Made by a program: the position numbers and the translations under genes | Origin: Phytophthora hibernalis | Lineage: Eukaryota > Oomycota > Peronosporomycetes > Peronosporales > Peronosporaceae | Direction of reading: 5' to 3' | DNA length: 64,000 nt | NCBI GenBank assembly: GCA_012656075.1 | Contig: JAAKBF010000215.1 | Coordinates: 183,994-247,993 of the forward strand | Notes under the pieces: model-generated | Seen by the model: the letters and a program-made list of their open reading frames with translations, nothing else | Databases searched by the model: none | What the model was told of the DNA's origin: nothing | In this document: piece after piece, positions 27,100 to 39,051 of the stretch | Layout of the letters: every line of letters starts with the position of its first letter | Numbering within the stretch: position 1 is the first letter of the stretch

Positions 27100-28796
27100 C
27101 CAACCGTGAAGGATCAAACCCAGGACAATTGCGACATTGAAGTAAAGATGCGAAGGGACCGCGGTGCTAGCTCGTCTTGTGCTGCTGGTCGAAGGTATGG
27201 CGTGGGGATTTGATCCGGCCCCCGGTTGATGATAATCGAAGTGTTCTTTGGTGAAAGGAGGCGACAAACCACCCGATTGGCTACTCTCATTCCCCGCGCA
27301 GCCGTCACACCGGAACGATAGTAACGGAGGTCTCGGCTGGGTATAATATGAGTCTGCGTGAAACAAAAGAATGCTAGTTAACATTATACTATTATTGGGA
27401 TAAAAGACTGCGAAGATAGGCCATTGAAAATTGTACTTATCCGAAATTTGTTAGGAAGGGGGATGTCGACAATCTCTAAATTTGGTACCGTGTATCGATC
27501 GGTCCATGGAAGAGCTGGCCGCTTCGTCGAGTGTATGCGGGGCCCGCACCATCGTACCGATTACAGGAGAAGTGTGCCTTCTGTCTGCCCCCGCGGGGCA
27601 TGTGTGCCACACGTGCATGCATGATGAGTGTGTTACTAGAGTCCTTGGACGTCACACTGAGGTAGCGCGGTGCGTGAATTTGAATAGTGTGATCCTTTTG
27701 ATTTATTTGTAGGGAAGCGTACAAGATCGATCCTTTTCCAGAATCTCTACAAACGCACGTATACATAAAATTTTGAATTGTGCCAGATAGAAGGTCGTTT
27801 TTTAATAGGATAAGCCTCAAGTTAAGGCACAGGAGTAGGCTTAATTGACGCGCCGCAAAATTTCACATTAGGCGCACCAATGAAAGAAAATCGCGTTTGC
27901 CTTCTCGAATCAGAGACACTTTTTAAACCGACTTTAATCAAGAACGGCTTTATGAAAACAAATGCACGACGGCTCATTGGTTAGAGGGAATGTCTCTCTT
28001 TTCAACGATGTATGAAATTAAACTTCAATAAGTGGTTAACTAGCATTCTTTTGTTTCACGTAGCCTCATATAAAAACCCAGTCGACGTTATAACCTCGTT
28101 TTGTACCCATCTTGGTATCGTACCCACGGCCATTTAGAGCCGGCTCCAGGAAATGTTCACACTGAATATTTGTATTTAGATATAGGACTAGTTATATGAT
28201 GACCTACAGAGGCTCTCATAGCCGTACAAAACAATAAATAAATCAGCAGTCTTCCCCACAAGTCATCAAGGGTCAAGTCCGTCCTTGGTAAGTCTAATTA
28301 GCCTGCCTTAGAGTCTGGATACGCTCGGCTGCGTGGGATGCCTGTCAGCGAGCTCAAGGGACATTGAACCCAGCGTATGTTGTTGGTCAGTTCAAAGAGA
28401 TGAGTGGCCGAGTGTTTGGGAACGAAAGGGAGTGTCGTTCCTATTTGTAATATTGGGACCGAGTGTTCCAGACATATTTTACTACCCACCGAGGTTTTAC
28501 CTCGGCAAACCCGTATTCGGCTTTACAGGTGGTACCCTTCCTTCTGAGGAACTGCGGGGGTTCGCGCGAAAGCGCAATATTGCATACTAACCCTCGCTCG
28601 TGGCTAGTGGTGCAGGTTTTTGGGTTGATCTAGTACAACCTAGGTGTACAGAGAGGTTACAGCCAATCCGGTGTAAGGAGTCGTTCCTGGTCTTCAGGTA
28701 TTGATCCAACGCTCGTTGACCGTTGTAAGGGAAGCGATTGTTTTCGTGGGACTCGTACCATTTGGTAGTGAGATTTCTGCGTATTTCTAGACGACA
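27100..28796 (+). repeat. LTR B copy 1, interrupted by an inverted-repeat element
   Basis: The segment 28069-28796 aligns along its length with 43000-43743 and 59680-60412: TTTGTACCCATCTTGGT, then ACTGAATATTTGTATTTAGATA, then TACCTCGGCAAACC, then the end ACGACA. The left part (to about 27346) matches the same LTRs more loosely, so the left border is approximate. No internal retrotransposon sequence abuts it, so it is a solo LTR or a scrap. Confidence 0.65.
27349..28068. mobile_element. 720-bp MITE-like element with 33-bp terminal inverted repeats
   Basis: The left end TGAGTCTGCGTGAAACAAAA and its continuation to CTAGTTAAC match the reverse complement of the right end in all but two of about 34 bases. 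The flanks are TA on both sides (27347-27348 and 28069-28070), and removing the element restores the LTR sequence GTATAATATAAAAACCC. No transposase is encoded. A TA duplication suggests mobilisation by a Tc1/mariner-type enzyme, although ATAT is an alternative duplication. Confidence 0.8.
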
Positions 28797-28979
28797 AAGA
28801 GGTTAATATAGGTACTGTTCAAATGGTTACTGGAAATATTACGGGGACATTTCGGAACATCCATCTTGCTGCAAGGGTTGCGGGTCGATTCACAGGAGTC
28901 ATTCGTGAGCTGTAGAACGTGACGATCAACTTGTGCTGCCCATTCGGCTGGCCTGATTCCCCACGCCATTACTGGACAG

Positions 28980-31080
28980 CAGGAGGCGCAATTCTACAAC
29001 TTCACTCAAACACCTCTCCACAATAGCCAAATCAACATTTTGTCTGCTCGGAAACTGTTGACGGCAAGGCTGGGTGTGATTACCACATCTGCAATGACCC
29101 GAACATTGGCTCCAGACTCACCGAGGCTACTACATCACTACGATCCGCTATGGTTTGTGTTCTCGGACAGCGCGTGCGCAATGAAGAAAACTTCGCCCCG
29201 TGGCTCAAGAAGGGCAGAGCATTGGGGCTGCAGTGGGATTTGAGGATTTGAAGGAATTAACACTTTCGATGCCTGCAGAAAAGATTTCAAAGGCTCTGGT
29301 GTGGGTGGCCGTGTTGAAAAATCCAATTCTGCGTCCAGAAAACAATTAAACCAACTCCTCGGAAGTATCCGACACGTGGACACCTGCATGCGTGCTGCCA
29401 CATCATTCTTCCACATGGTAGTGGCTCTAGCTCGACGAACCAGTCGATTCCACGATGTGAACATCTCTGATGAAGTACAAGAACACTTACGTTCGTTTGT
29501 AGCAATCCTGTGGATAGGGCGCCTCAATTCGGTACCGCTCACTCGATTCATTGATTTACGTGCAAACGACTAGTTTATCCTAATGGATGCTAGTGATCAA
29601 GGTTTGTGCGCGTTGTGGCCAGCTTTTAAAACATGTTTATGATGAAGAGTGCCATCAAATTGCAAGATTCAACTCCGCCGAATCGGACGACTTCAGAATC
29701 AATATACGGGAGCTCATGAGTGCGGTGTTATCCTCAGTGTCGTGGTCTTCCCGCTGGAAGACTTCGGAGAGAATGAGCCAGCGCACATTCAATTCCAGAT
29801 TGACAACTCCTCCGCTGTAGTGTGGACAAATCGACGCTGAGGCCGAAATCCTTTCGCCCATATGCTGTTACGAATTATTGCTTTGCTCGAAGCTCGGTAC
29901 GATTTTTACTCGTCGGCAATTCACGTACCTAGGGTGGATAACACGATGACATATGCTGGAAGCAGGGTGTGGTAGTCCGCAGATCACGCTACAACATTTT
30001 CTAACTTGTCGTGTTCATGGACACAGGTCACTATCCCAACCAGTTCAAGGAAACTCGCGCGGCTCTGGGGACAATTCTCCGAGCAGGAGCTCTAGCAGAC
30101 ACATATCGTGTCCACTATCGGCGGACATGGGACCAGTGGGAGAAGTAGTGACAACCCGTGGCTATCTCGCGACGAGATCGATTAGAATGCTGCTCAATTA
30201 GGCTCGTTTGCTGTATTTTTGTGGAGGGTTGGCATGAACCGGGCACGAGTCGGCAATACGTATTCAACGATTTTCAGTAAGCTGTGCGCGGTAAGATGGT
30301 TCCACAAACACACAGCAGGCTACGATCCAGGTCTAAATTGTGGTCACGCTATTTTACTGCGCGGGAGTCGAAGGTTTACGAATCCGGTCGTCAAACAATA
30401 CCCAGTCACACCCGCGCTTCTCCGTACCGTGTTGCAAGTGATCGATGTACGGCAACCACGAGGGCAACGCGTATAGGGCGGGTTGTTGGTTGCCTTCTTG
30501 TTTCTGTTAAAACGGTCAGAGTACCTGTTTATCGGTCTAAAGCACCACCGACCTCATTTTTCAAAACAAGCAGAGAAAGCAAGTCCGACCATGCCACGCA
30601 GATATGATTGGCATTCGTCTACTTGGAGCCAAAACAATCAATTCGCTATCACTATCGCTCAAAAGACATGGATTTTTGTCCTGTGAAAGCGGAGCGCTGG
30701 ATTTTAAAGGGTACTCGTTTATTTTATATCCGGCCGGACTAACCGGCATTGTCAACCAAAGCGAGCAGAAGAATCACTGCGGATAAAGTAGCGTCTATCC
30801 TGTAACATGCAGACCAACTTGACCCGGTTTTATATTCTACGCACTCAATACGAATTGGAGGAGCAACCAAGCTGCCGAATTCTGGAGCAGATTGTCTAGT
30901 GAGCAAGATCATGCTCGAACGCGTTCGACCCCCTCCTTACGGCAGATGGAACCAGGAAGCTGTCTAAGAAGACATGCCGCCGAGATTCTCGGCCTTTAAA
31001 TCGGTGATGGACAACTTGTTCAGATGGCCAGGACAAGTATCTACTTGGGGAGTGCGCACTGGTGGATTTGTGAGGGCTGA
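28980..31080 (+). pseudogene. DIRS/Ngaro-like tyrosine-recombinase retrotransposon remnant
   Basis: In order, across frames: the end of RT (LNQLLGSIRHVDTCMRAATSF, about 29340-29410), RNase H (DASDQGLCALWPA near 29585, NIRELMSAVLS near 29705, FQIDNSSAVVWTN near 29795), then a tyrosine recombinase. The recombinase shows LLVAFLFLLKRSEYLF (about 30485), RLLGAKTIN and the catalytic box THSIRIGGATKLPNSGAD (about 30838-30895), which has the HxxR pair. This RT-RNaseH-YR order is diagnostic of DIRS-type elements. Stops and shifts are many, so it is dead. Confidence 0.7.
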
Positions 31081-31393
31081 CCACTCCACACCCCGAGAAT
31101 GTGGTGAATAAGAGCCTATCTACCTCACGATCTCACGATCCCTGAAAATGTTCGGTTTCCGCCGGCCAAAATATCGAAGACGTAGCCAGCCAAAAGAGGC
31201 AAAGCTGTATTTTTCTGATCGAGAGGAGTTGCGCTTGAAACGGATGAAACTACTTAGGATAGGAAGAAGCGAGTCTGACAGCTCAGCTGAGCTCAGTTTT
31301 AGTTATTCTTCTTCTCGGTCCGCCACTCCACACCCCGAGAATGTGATGAATAAAAGTCTGCTTACCCCACGACCTCACGATCACCGAAAATGG
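31081..31393 (+). repeat. Split direct repeats at the 3' end of the YR retrotransposon
   Basis: A 70-base segment starting CCACTCCACACCCCGAGAAT at 31082 recurs at 31322 with few changes, both ending CCGAAAATG or CCTGAAAATG. The 240-base spacing right after the recombinase fits the split direct repeats (A1-B1-A2-B2) of Ngaro-type elements. A small ORF at 31148-31399 lies between and through them and is probably not a gene. Bases 31400-31745 hold nothing recognised. Confidence 0.5.
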
Positions 31394-31745
31394 ACATAAC
31401 TGACAGTAATGTCCATCATTTATCAGAAATTATTTGACTTGTTGCAAACAATCGCTGGTAAACCGATAGTCCGGCTCAGCAGGGGATGATGATGCAACAC
31501 AGTTGGTACCGCGACGGCCTTGGTATATATTATTACCCACGGCGATAGAAAATGGTAAACCTGCAGTAAATAAAAAAGATTAATAATATCTAGTCCAAAT
31601 ACTACCGTAAATCACGGCGACCATGCAAGGTCGTAAAAAGAGAAACCAAGTCAAATCGTAAAAAGTATTTTTGAGTTTGAGGCTGTAAAAACTAATCGAC
31701 CATCTCACATACAAAAGCTTCGACGTATTGGCACAGAAAATACAC

Positions 31746-32860
31746 TGATGGAGTTTTTACGAAAAGGTTGCATGTTCGACGTGCCTGTTTTCCGAGACAC
31801 GAAGTCTGCGACGTGTTTCGTTCTTGTATTTGTCTCCGCAAAGGCGCCAAGCTGCTCCAGAATACTATCGTCGATAAGATCTTTGCAACGTTTTAGCGCA
31901 ACGTACGGCGGCTCGGTAAGATTGTGATTGTGACAACATCTCTACAGCGGATATCACGTGTCAGTAATTCGCAACCATATCAATAGTTCTACGGTATACA
32001 CATACCTCATTTTGGACTTGCACGACCCAACATTCACCATCGCTGGCGGAGCGAGCAAGTACAGCTCGAAACTCGGCAATGCATCCACGAAAGCGCTCTG
32101 TGAGCACAGTTCGTTTTCCTTCTCCTCTCGACTTTTGCTTGCAGCCAAGCGTACACGCGTACCTCCGAAACGCGTATTGAAACGAAGTCGGCAAGCGCGA
32201 TTGGTGTTCTTGGCGTTCCACCATTTCACCGTTCGTGAATCGCGAATACGATTGCATACAAAGTGTTCTTTTTCGTAGCGCTCCCTAAAGGCTTCGAAAG
32301 CCCCCAGCCATGAATTTCAGGGACATAAGTTGGTGAAGGGATGTTAAGCTCGAGCACTACAATGTTTAATGCAGAAAAAGTTAGATACCAATGAACGTAA
32401 CGAGACACCAAGCCGTACACCGTACCTTCGCTCGTTACGGGCTGTGTAGACTCCAGATCCTCCTCGCTATTATCAGCGTCTTGTTCATTGTCTTCCTCTG
32501 GATAGTAGTCCTCATCTTCCTCATCTTCGCTAGGTTCATCATCGCTTTCTACGTTGTCTTTTACACGCCCTAACAATGACAGTAACATTAAAATCAAAAT
32601 TCTCCTCCCCCAACACACACTCGCAAACTTGAACTGGTTACTCTTGTTCTTCTTGTTTTCTAACCAAGAACGTGTGGACGACGAGGAAGAACCTACGTCA
32701 CAGTTCATAAGCAAAAGGAGACGTACGCACAAACAAATACTGATTGCATACGCACGTACGCGTCTTTTGTTTAGCAGTGTTTGCCATCTTTTTGAACAGC
32801 GTAGATTCGGATCGCGCACGGTGCGCAACTTCCAGCTCTCGAGGCGTGCGTCCTGCAAAG
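31746..32860 (-). pseudogene. Spliced MULE-type transposase N-terminal region (zinc-binding, HNH end), decayed
   Basis: An acidic segment (ESDDEPSEDEEDEDYYPEED, about 32480-32560) precedes YACTLGCKQKSRGEGKRT and ERFRGCIAEFRA, the C...C...C-type N-terminal domain of oomycete MULE/SWIM transposases. A 64-base GT..AG intron (31942-32005; GTATGT at its 5' end) separates WVVQVQNE from RCCHNHNLTEPP, restoring the His-Asn-His tail of that domain. Another likely intron lies near 32345-32390. The catalytic part is absent. Confidence 0.5.
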
Positions 32861-32883
32861 GGAATCTTTGAATGAGCGATCAT

Positions 32884-33640
32884 GTACGATTCCCCTCCCG
32901 CGTAATATATCTTTAACGTAATATATATTTGGTATTTTACGCGACGTTGCTGCAGTTACTCAAACTGACGTTGCTTGAAGTTGCTCGACTTGACGGTACT
33001 TTAAGGACTTCGGCGGGCGGGACGTGTTGGCGCTGAAGAAGGTGTCGCCAGCTCTGCGGCTGTGCATCCGGAGCACGCGACTGGGTTGGCCATTAGGTGG
33101 AGATGTGTGACTGAGTGTTTTGCTGCCTGCACAGCCGGAGTCGATGGACGAGACGTTCCGGAGTCTCTTGATAGATCGGTCGGATGAGGTTTTGGAGCAG
33201 TTCAAGGAGTTGACGCTACAGAATATCTACCAATGGAGCCACGATCAACGTTGCTATTTGATAGACGACGCAGAGTATGACCTGGCGGTGGCGGCGCGCG
33301 AAAGCGCGTCCGAGATGTTCTTGGATCTGCACAACTATATGGATGAAGGTACTTTGGTAGATTATTAAACAGGTCTTTTGCGGGTCTGGCAAGGTGCCGG
33401 GTCAGACTGACCCCGACCCAGACCCATGGATATATTACAGCGAAGCTACACATGCATACAGGCCAGACCCAGACCCAGATCCGTCAAATACTTATACACT
33501 CTTATCAAAAATAGTAGTTCACTGTCATACCGGTATTGTTCCAGTATACCGTGAGTCGTTTGGCGGCGCTTGGCCGTTCCATCGTTGGGCCGTACCGGTA
33601 TCACAGAAGAGGGTACTGTACATGTACCGGCAGTGACCTA
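32884..33640. other. Unassigned stretch; one small acidic ORF and short GACCCAGACCCA repeats
   Basis: A plus ORF at 33120-33368 (82 aa, MLPAQPESMDETFRSLL..) is open and acidic but matches nothing I know. At 33405-33485 there are several tandem copies of GACCCA with an Asp-Pro reading. I see no better candidate gene. Confidence 0.3.
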
Positions 33641-33644
33641 GCGC

Positions 33645-33990
33645 TACTGTCAAGCGAAGGCGCAGCCATAGCGGGCTTAGGGTCGTGTCACCAGCGAGCG
33701 CAGCGAGCCACCAGGGTTTTGGGTCCGCGCAAAGCGCGAGTAAGAGGACAGAATCCTGTTGAGGATAGCGCCAACGGAGATATGCCTGCGGTTTGCAGTC
33801 CGTGTGCGTAGCATGCGGGTGCGAACCCAGGACACTTAGCGAGCGTAGCGAGTGGCAAGCGAAGGCGCAGCCGTAGCGGGCTTAGGGTCGTGTCACCAGC
33901 GAGGCAACAGGGTTTTGGGTCAACGCGAAATACGAGTACGGGGACATGAGGTTGTTGAGGATAGCAACTACGTGTGCGCTGTATGCAGAG
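33645..33990 (+). repeat. Pair of about 140-bp direct repeats, about 205 bp apart
   Basis: AAGCGAAGGCGCAGCCATAG with GGGCTTAGGGTCGTGTCACC following at 33652 recurs at 33857, and both copies continue through GGGTTTTGGGTC to GTTGAGGATAGC. The first includes a GCGAGCGCAGCGAGC near-palindrome. No gene is evident from here to 34941. An ORF with a hydrophobic stretch at 34235-34654 minus is doubtful. Confidence 0.6.
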
Positions 33991-34941
33991 GTAAACCTAG
34001 GACCTATCAGTGAGAGAACAAGAAAGTAAAAAGACATGTTGAAGTCTGTGGTTTGTGACCATCACTCTTCTGCGCCTAACGTGCTCTTTGTGACAGGTTA
34101 CGTGATGTATTAATGAAAATGACAAGCTCAAGATGTACATGTATCTGACAAGTTAGTCATTACCACCCAAACTTTGTACCGAAATGACAGACTTTATGAC
34201 ACAACTCGGTTTACCGGTTTAATATCGGTATATTTCAAGAAAGTATTTTACTACGGATCATCAGCCTGACCAGGGGCCTAACCTGTGAAAACACAGTCCC
34301 GACCTTCACCCTTACCAGACCCGCAGTAGACCCGTTTAATATGTAACCAGGTACTTCTGCCATGAGTAATACAGTACCTATCACCAGGAAAATGACAATA
34401 GACGTGGTCAGGGAAATTATGTGCAGAAGGCGTGGTAGCGACCGTCTAAATGATGGTAACTTTTGAGCCACGCCTGCATCAGGTGTTTTGACATTCCCGT
34501 ACCAACGTGTTACCTTAATTGAGCACTTGGTGTACTGCGACACTGGTACGGAATGTGTATCGATGCGTACCTGGCCCGCCTTGCAAACCCATGCGCTGTT
34601 TGGGCTAGAGAACCGTGAGCCTTTGCTATCGTTTTCATGTGTGAGGGCTATCAAAACACAACGAGACTTCTATCTCTCTTGACTATCGACGCTCCTGATG
34701 TGACCCAGATGCATTACAAATATGTACATATAGAGAAGGACCGTCTGCTGTGGCACCTTGATGTGCCCTTGCGATGACTGCGGACTAAGCAGCCTTTGCC
34801 GTTGCCACTATTATACTGCTCGCGACGTTGTCAAAACCTGCTACCACGAGATCTGTCACAATCTGTAGGGGACCACGTCTTTTGACACACAAGCTGGGTT
34901 CTGTCAACTGAACTTACCTACTACGCCTTCTGTCACATAAG

Positions 34942-37000
34942 TTGGGATTTGTCATTTCGGAAGGCATTTACCACGCATTTTGTCATTTTACTCCTCAACA
35001 GATCCGAAATCTGATCAACAGCCGTCTTGGAGCCTTATGCACTGAAGACCGTGTGAAAGCTATCCTGACCATGTTCGTGCAGCCAGACGACAACCATTGT
35101 TTGTTAATCCAAGATGAATGGGGTCTCACTATTGGGATCGTAATTCAAAGCGCTGCACAGAAAGGAATATTCGAGAGATGGGGAGAAAACCTCGTTCTTG
35201 ATTGGAAGCATAGCACCAACAATATTGGCTTTTACCTCGGTAAGTGACCCAATTTGCGCGACTTGTGTTTTCATAGTGCTAAATTGTGCAACTGTTGTGT
35301 GCATGAATCGCAGGGAGCATGATTGCTACGGTTGCAAACGGGCGAGGTGTTTCGGTTGTCGACTTCCTCTGTCTTTATCGGCTGAAAGATACGCTTCGGG
35401 CTGTTTTCAATATTTCAAACAGCACAATCATTCGTGGCATCAAGCCGAGTCTCTTGTCAAGACAAAGACTTCACTGAAATGGCTGCACTACAACTAGAGT
35501 TTCCTGATGCTACGGTACGTAATGGTACTCGCTAAATCGGAATCGTTTGTATTAACGCGTACTTGGAGCTGTATAGGTCTTTCTGTGTCAATATCATGTG
35601 CTCCTTTACATTCGTCGTATGCTTGGAAGCCGAGACTACTTTGTTCCGCACATCAAGCGCGATGAAAATGGAGAACCTTTTCGAGCAATGCTGTATGCAC
35701 CATCTCTGCAAAGATACCGCTTTCGCTAGCAGTTGTTTGTGGAAAAAGCGAATCAAGTCAATCCCGCATTTATCAAATACTTTGAGCGATGCTGGTATAC
35801 GTGTAGTGAGAGGTGGAGCAACTACGGGCGGTGATGTCGGTTCTCTGCTGGGAACACTACGACCAATAGGATCGAAGCCAGTTGGAATCAACTCAAGCAG
35901 CTCATGGAAAAAGTCAAGCATGGACCAGTGTTTGAAAGTCGTGGTTCAGCAGCAGGCGTGCGTGCTACGAGGCTTGCTATACACCATCGGATCGTATCTC
36001 ATCAAATTGCCCAGTGTTTTTGGTGCTCGCCCTGAGCTTACTGCGCTGAGTAAAGGGCTTAGCATAGACTCGTTTGATCGTGTGCGATGACAATGGGATT
36101 ATCATATAGTTCATGGTGAAAACCGGGAGCGGCACTATGCTGCTACGGCTGATGGGGATATCTACAAGCTTGTGACCGCTACCGGTTGAGGAATTGAGGT
36201 CGTCTGGAGGTCGGAAGATGTGTGTGCGTGTGACTGTCTATTCCAAGTGTTGACTCGCCTCCCTGTCAGCATATCTTCGATGTTATGACGAAGACCCGCT
36301 CCAACAAAGTTTTTAACGTTGCGCAACTTTGCCCTCGGTGGTCTATGAAAAGGGCCGCTACGCTCGAGTCAATACTAACTGAATCGGTTCGACATCTTTC
36401 CGACGTTCGTGAAGCCAAGTTCAATGAGCAGGCATCAAATGCACCTTTTAAGGCAAGTCCCGCAGAAAAGCGCATAGCCTACGTCAAATTGAAACGCGGT
36501 GAGAACTGGGATCAAGTCGTGCTCTCGGACGGCGAAAAGTTTAATGTTGTCCAAGCTGAATTTTTCCCACTCGTCAGCGCAATACAGCGATTGCCCTCGC
36601 ATAAGTATTACTCGTACTTTTAAGAGCTACGAGCTACTCTCGATGCATTTAAAAGTAAGTGGGGGTTGTCAGTGTCAGCAAATGCAAGAGATGAGAGCAA
36701 TCTTGATGGCAATTTACCGGTTGGTGGTGCAAATGACGATCAAATCGATGAGGTGGATTACTCGCTTCTCCGAGGAGAGTGTGCAATCTCTGACTGCTGC
36801 AGCCCATGAAGTTTCACAACTTTTAGCCGAGTCATGGCTATCTCGAAAATTCACGTTTCGTTGTGGAATTGCAGGTACTGGTGGAAAAACTGAGCAACGA
36901 GGCATCTTAGGATTTGGGGCAGGCAAAACAATGCTGAATGATGTTGTGATGCACTGCATGTTGCAGCGAATCTGCTCGAGGCTTCCCCGATGTTATCCTA
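34942..37000 (+). pseudogene. MULE-like (ZSWIM-type) transposase, decayed
   Basis: CLLIQDEWGLTIGIVIQSAA then LDWKHSTNNIGFYLG (about 35090-35240) opens the DDE domain. A probable intron at about 35240-35315 precedes MIATVANGRGVSVVDFLCL. FPDATVFLCQYHVLLYIRRM follows (about 35500-35620, across another likely intron), then GNTTTNRIEASWNQLKQLME (about 35850-35910), the conserved Asn-Arg-(I/L)-Glu motif of this family. Multiple stops and shifts are present. The stretch 36285-37000 looks like its eroded C-terminal part. Confidence 0.6.
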
Positions 37001-37279
37001 TTGATCATATCAACGTGACAAACTGCAAACTGATCTTCCCGATGCACCGATTAGCGAATTACCGCCACATCGTTGTCCCGGGGTACATGCAAGTATTGAA
37101 GCATTGGGTGCTCCAAATTGTAGATCTCTGTTCGATGAACCAGACTGACCCACACTTGCTCAGCGTTACACTGGTGATGTACGACCCTCTTGGAATGCAA
37201 TTTCAAGTTGCTGAAGAAGACATGGGATTCGTATACCCTCCCTTTACTTCAAGCGTGGGTTAAGCGAGATTACGAAAGC

Positions 37280-39051
37280 ATGGATTCGTTATCGGATGAC
37301 GATAGATCCTCGAGTGATGACCACGTTGCCGCACGACCAATTGATGCCGAAATATCTTCCGACGAAGAAGAAAGCTCACTAATGGATGCAGCATTTATTG
37401 ATTGTTTAGGTGGCTCGCTAGCTATTGAAGACATGGACCAGAGTCCGCTGCAGTCAATGGCGTGGACGACATCATCTTCGCAGTTTGAAAGCGAAACCAG
37501 TTCATTCGATGGACTATCAAGCGAGATCGCGAGACCTGCACCAATCGAAGTTTGATTCGCCGCTGGATTTTATGCCGAAGACGCTGTGGACGTATATCAC
37601 GCAGGAAACGAATATGTATAAGAACGCCAGGGTGGATGAGAAGGCAAGGGCTGAGCTTGCGCGTCTTGTACGCGAAGGCCAAGGAGCACAGCCACTGCGT
37701 GCTATTCGGAGGCGTTTGCGTGCGGAGCCTGACTACTCACCACGCGAGATTATGCAGGTTATGGGACTACTTGTGGCCAACATGCTGAGCCCGACGCGAC
37801 TATTCTCTGACCACTGGTCCACGGATGATGATGGCGCACTTCCTAGCGGCAACTTCGGTCGATTTCTAGCACGCAATCGGTGCACGGGGATTTTATGCGA
37901 CCTGCACTTCTGCAACAATGGGTCTGCCAACAAGCGCGACGAGCTCTGGAAGCTTCTCGCAGTTGTGGACATGATCCAGGACCGATTCTTGAAGGTGTGG
38001 AGTGTGTCTAACATTATATCGCTTGATAAAGGTGTTCTACCGGCTACGTCGAAGAGGAACAACACACGTATGTTTGTTTATGCCGGACAAGCCACACCGC
38101 TATGGAACTGTTTATGACTTGCGACTCTCGTACAGCCTATTGCCACAGGTGCGTTGTTTTTGCTTTTGATTTAAGTCATAACTTACAGCTTTTGTATTTT
38201 GATGAAGTATCTAATGTCGTAACTGATTACATTAGATTTGAGGTGTACGTTGGCAAGCGTCAAGCCCTAGAGACAGCACAACAATCTTTTGACCACAAGA
38301 CTGGAGCTGCAGCGGTTATCCATAATTTGAAGGCAGTGCTTGGAGAAAACTACTCTGGCTTTCGAATTGTTGTCATTGATAGATTTTACACGTCCGTCGC
38401 GCTCGCACTCCAATTTCTCTCGATGTCAGTGTACATGGTGGGCACCATTATGACATCGAGGCTGGGTTCGACAAGGAGGTTGTGGAAAAGCGCAAGCCCC
38501 GCCCAAGCACGGTAGAGCGTGGAGCATTCACGTTTACACGGTCCTTTGCGGTGCCCACCCTGATTGCCTGTCACTGGTGGGACCGCAAGCCGGTGCTCTA
38601 TCTGTCGACGGGTGTATCGATGCCAGAGGACAAGATCAGCTGGAACCTGAAGGCAGTCGGGCAATCCACGTTCCCCTTCCCCAAGTTGGTGACGGACTAC
38701 CAACGCTGGATGGGCGGAGTTGATGTGCACGATCAACCCCGCCTCCAGACATATTCTGTGCAGACTGTTTTCAGGTTCCGCTAGTACTACAAGAGTCTAT
38801 TCTTGGGTCTGTTCGATCTCGCGTTGGTCAATGCTTACATCACGCACAAGGAAGCCTGTAACATAAGAGGGGCTCGTCCACTCAAGCGTCTCGACTGGTT
38901 GAAGATGCTGCACAAGCAACTACTGCAGGTGCGCGACGACGACTTCGAGCCAAGCACACCGGAGCAGTTGCTTCACGCGCGCAAGCGCCGCCGCAAGACC
39001 ACACACAAGCTAAAGCAACTCGACGATTGTCACTACCAATGCACACAATGA
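37280..39051 (+). pseudogene. PiggyBac-type transposase (DDE_Tnp_1_7), frame-broken
   Basis: An acidic N-terminus (MDSLSDDDRSSSDD, 37280) leads in another frame to the core: PKTLWTYITQETNMY, FGRFLARNRCTGIL and MIQDRFLKVWS with LDKGVLPATSKRNNTRM. The three catalytic Asp positions are seen at TCDSRT (38123-38125), VIDRFYTS (38378-38380) and GGVDVHDQ (38722-38724). A probable intron of about 90 bases sits at 38150-38235. There is a stop at 38782-38784 inside a conserved RxYYKSLF segment. The basic C-terminus lacks an obvious Cys-rich domain. Confidence 0.75.

Noticed and set aside
28333..28590. 85-aa ORF present in all three LTR B copies (also 43310-43567 and 59948-60205)
   Set aside because: It is shared simply because the LTR sequence is shared; the start differs and frames shift between copies, with no domain.
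34235..34654. Minus-strand ORF with a hydrophobic membrane-like stretch
   Set aside because: No homology that I recognise, no promoter or splice context, and repeat-rich surroundings; likely chance.
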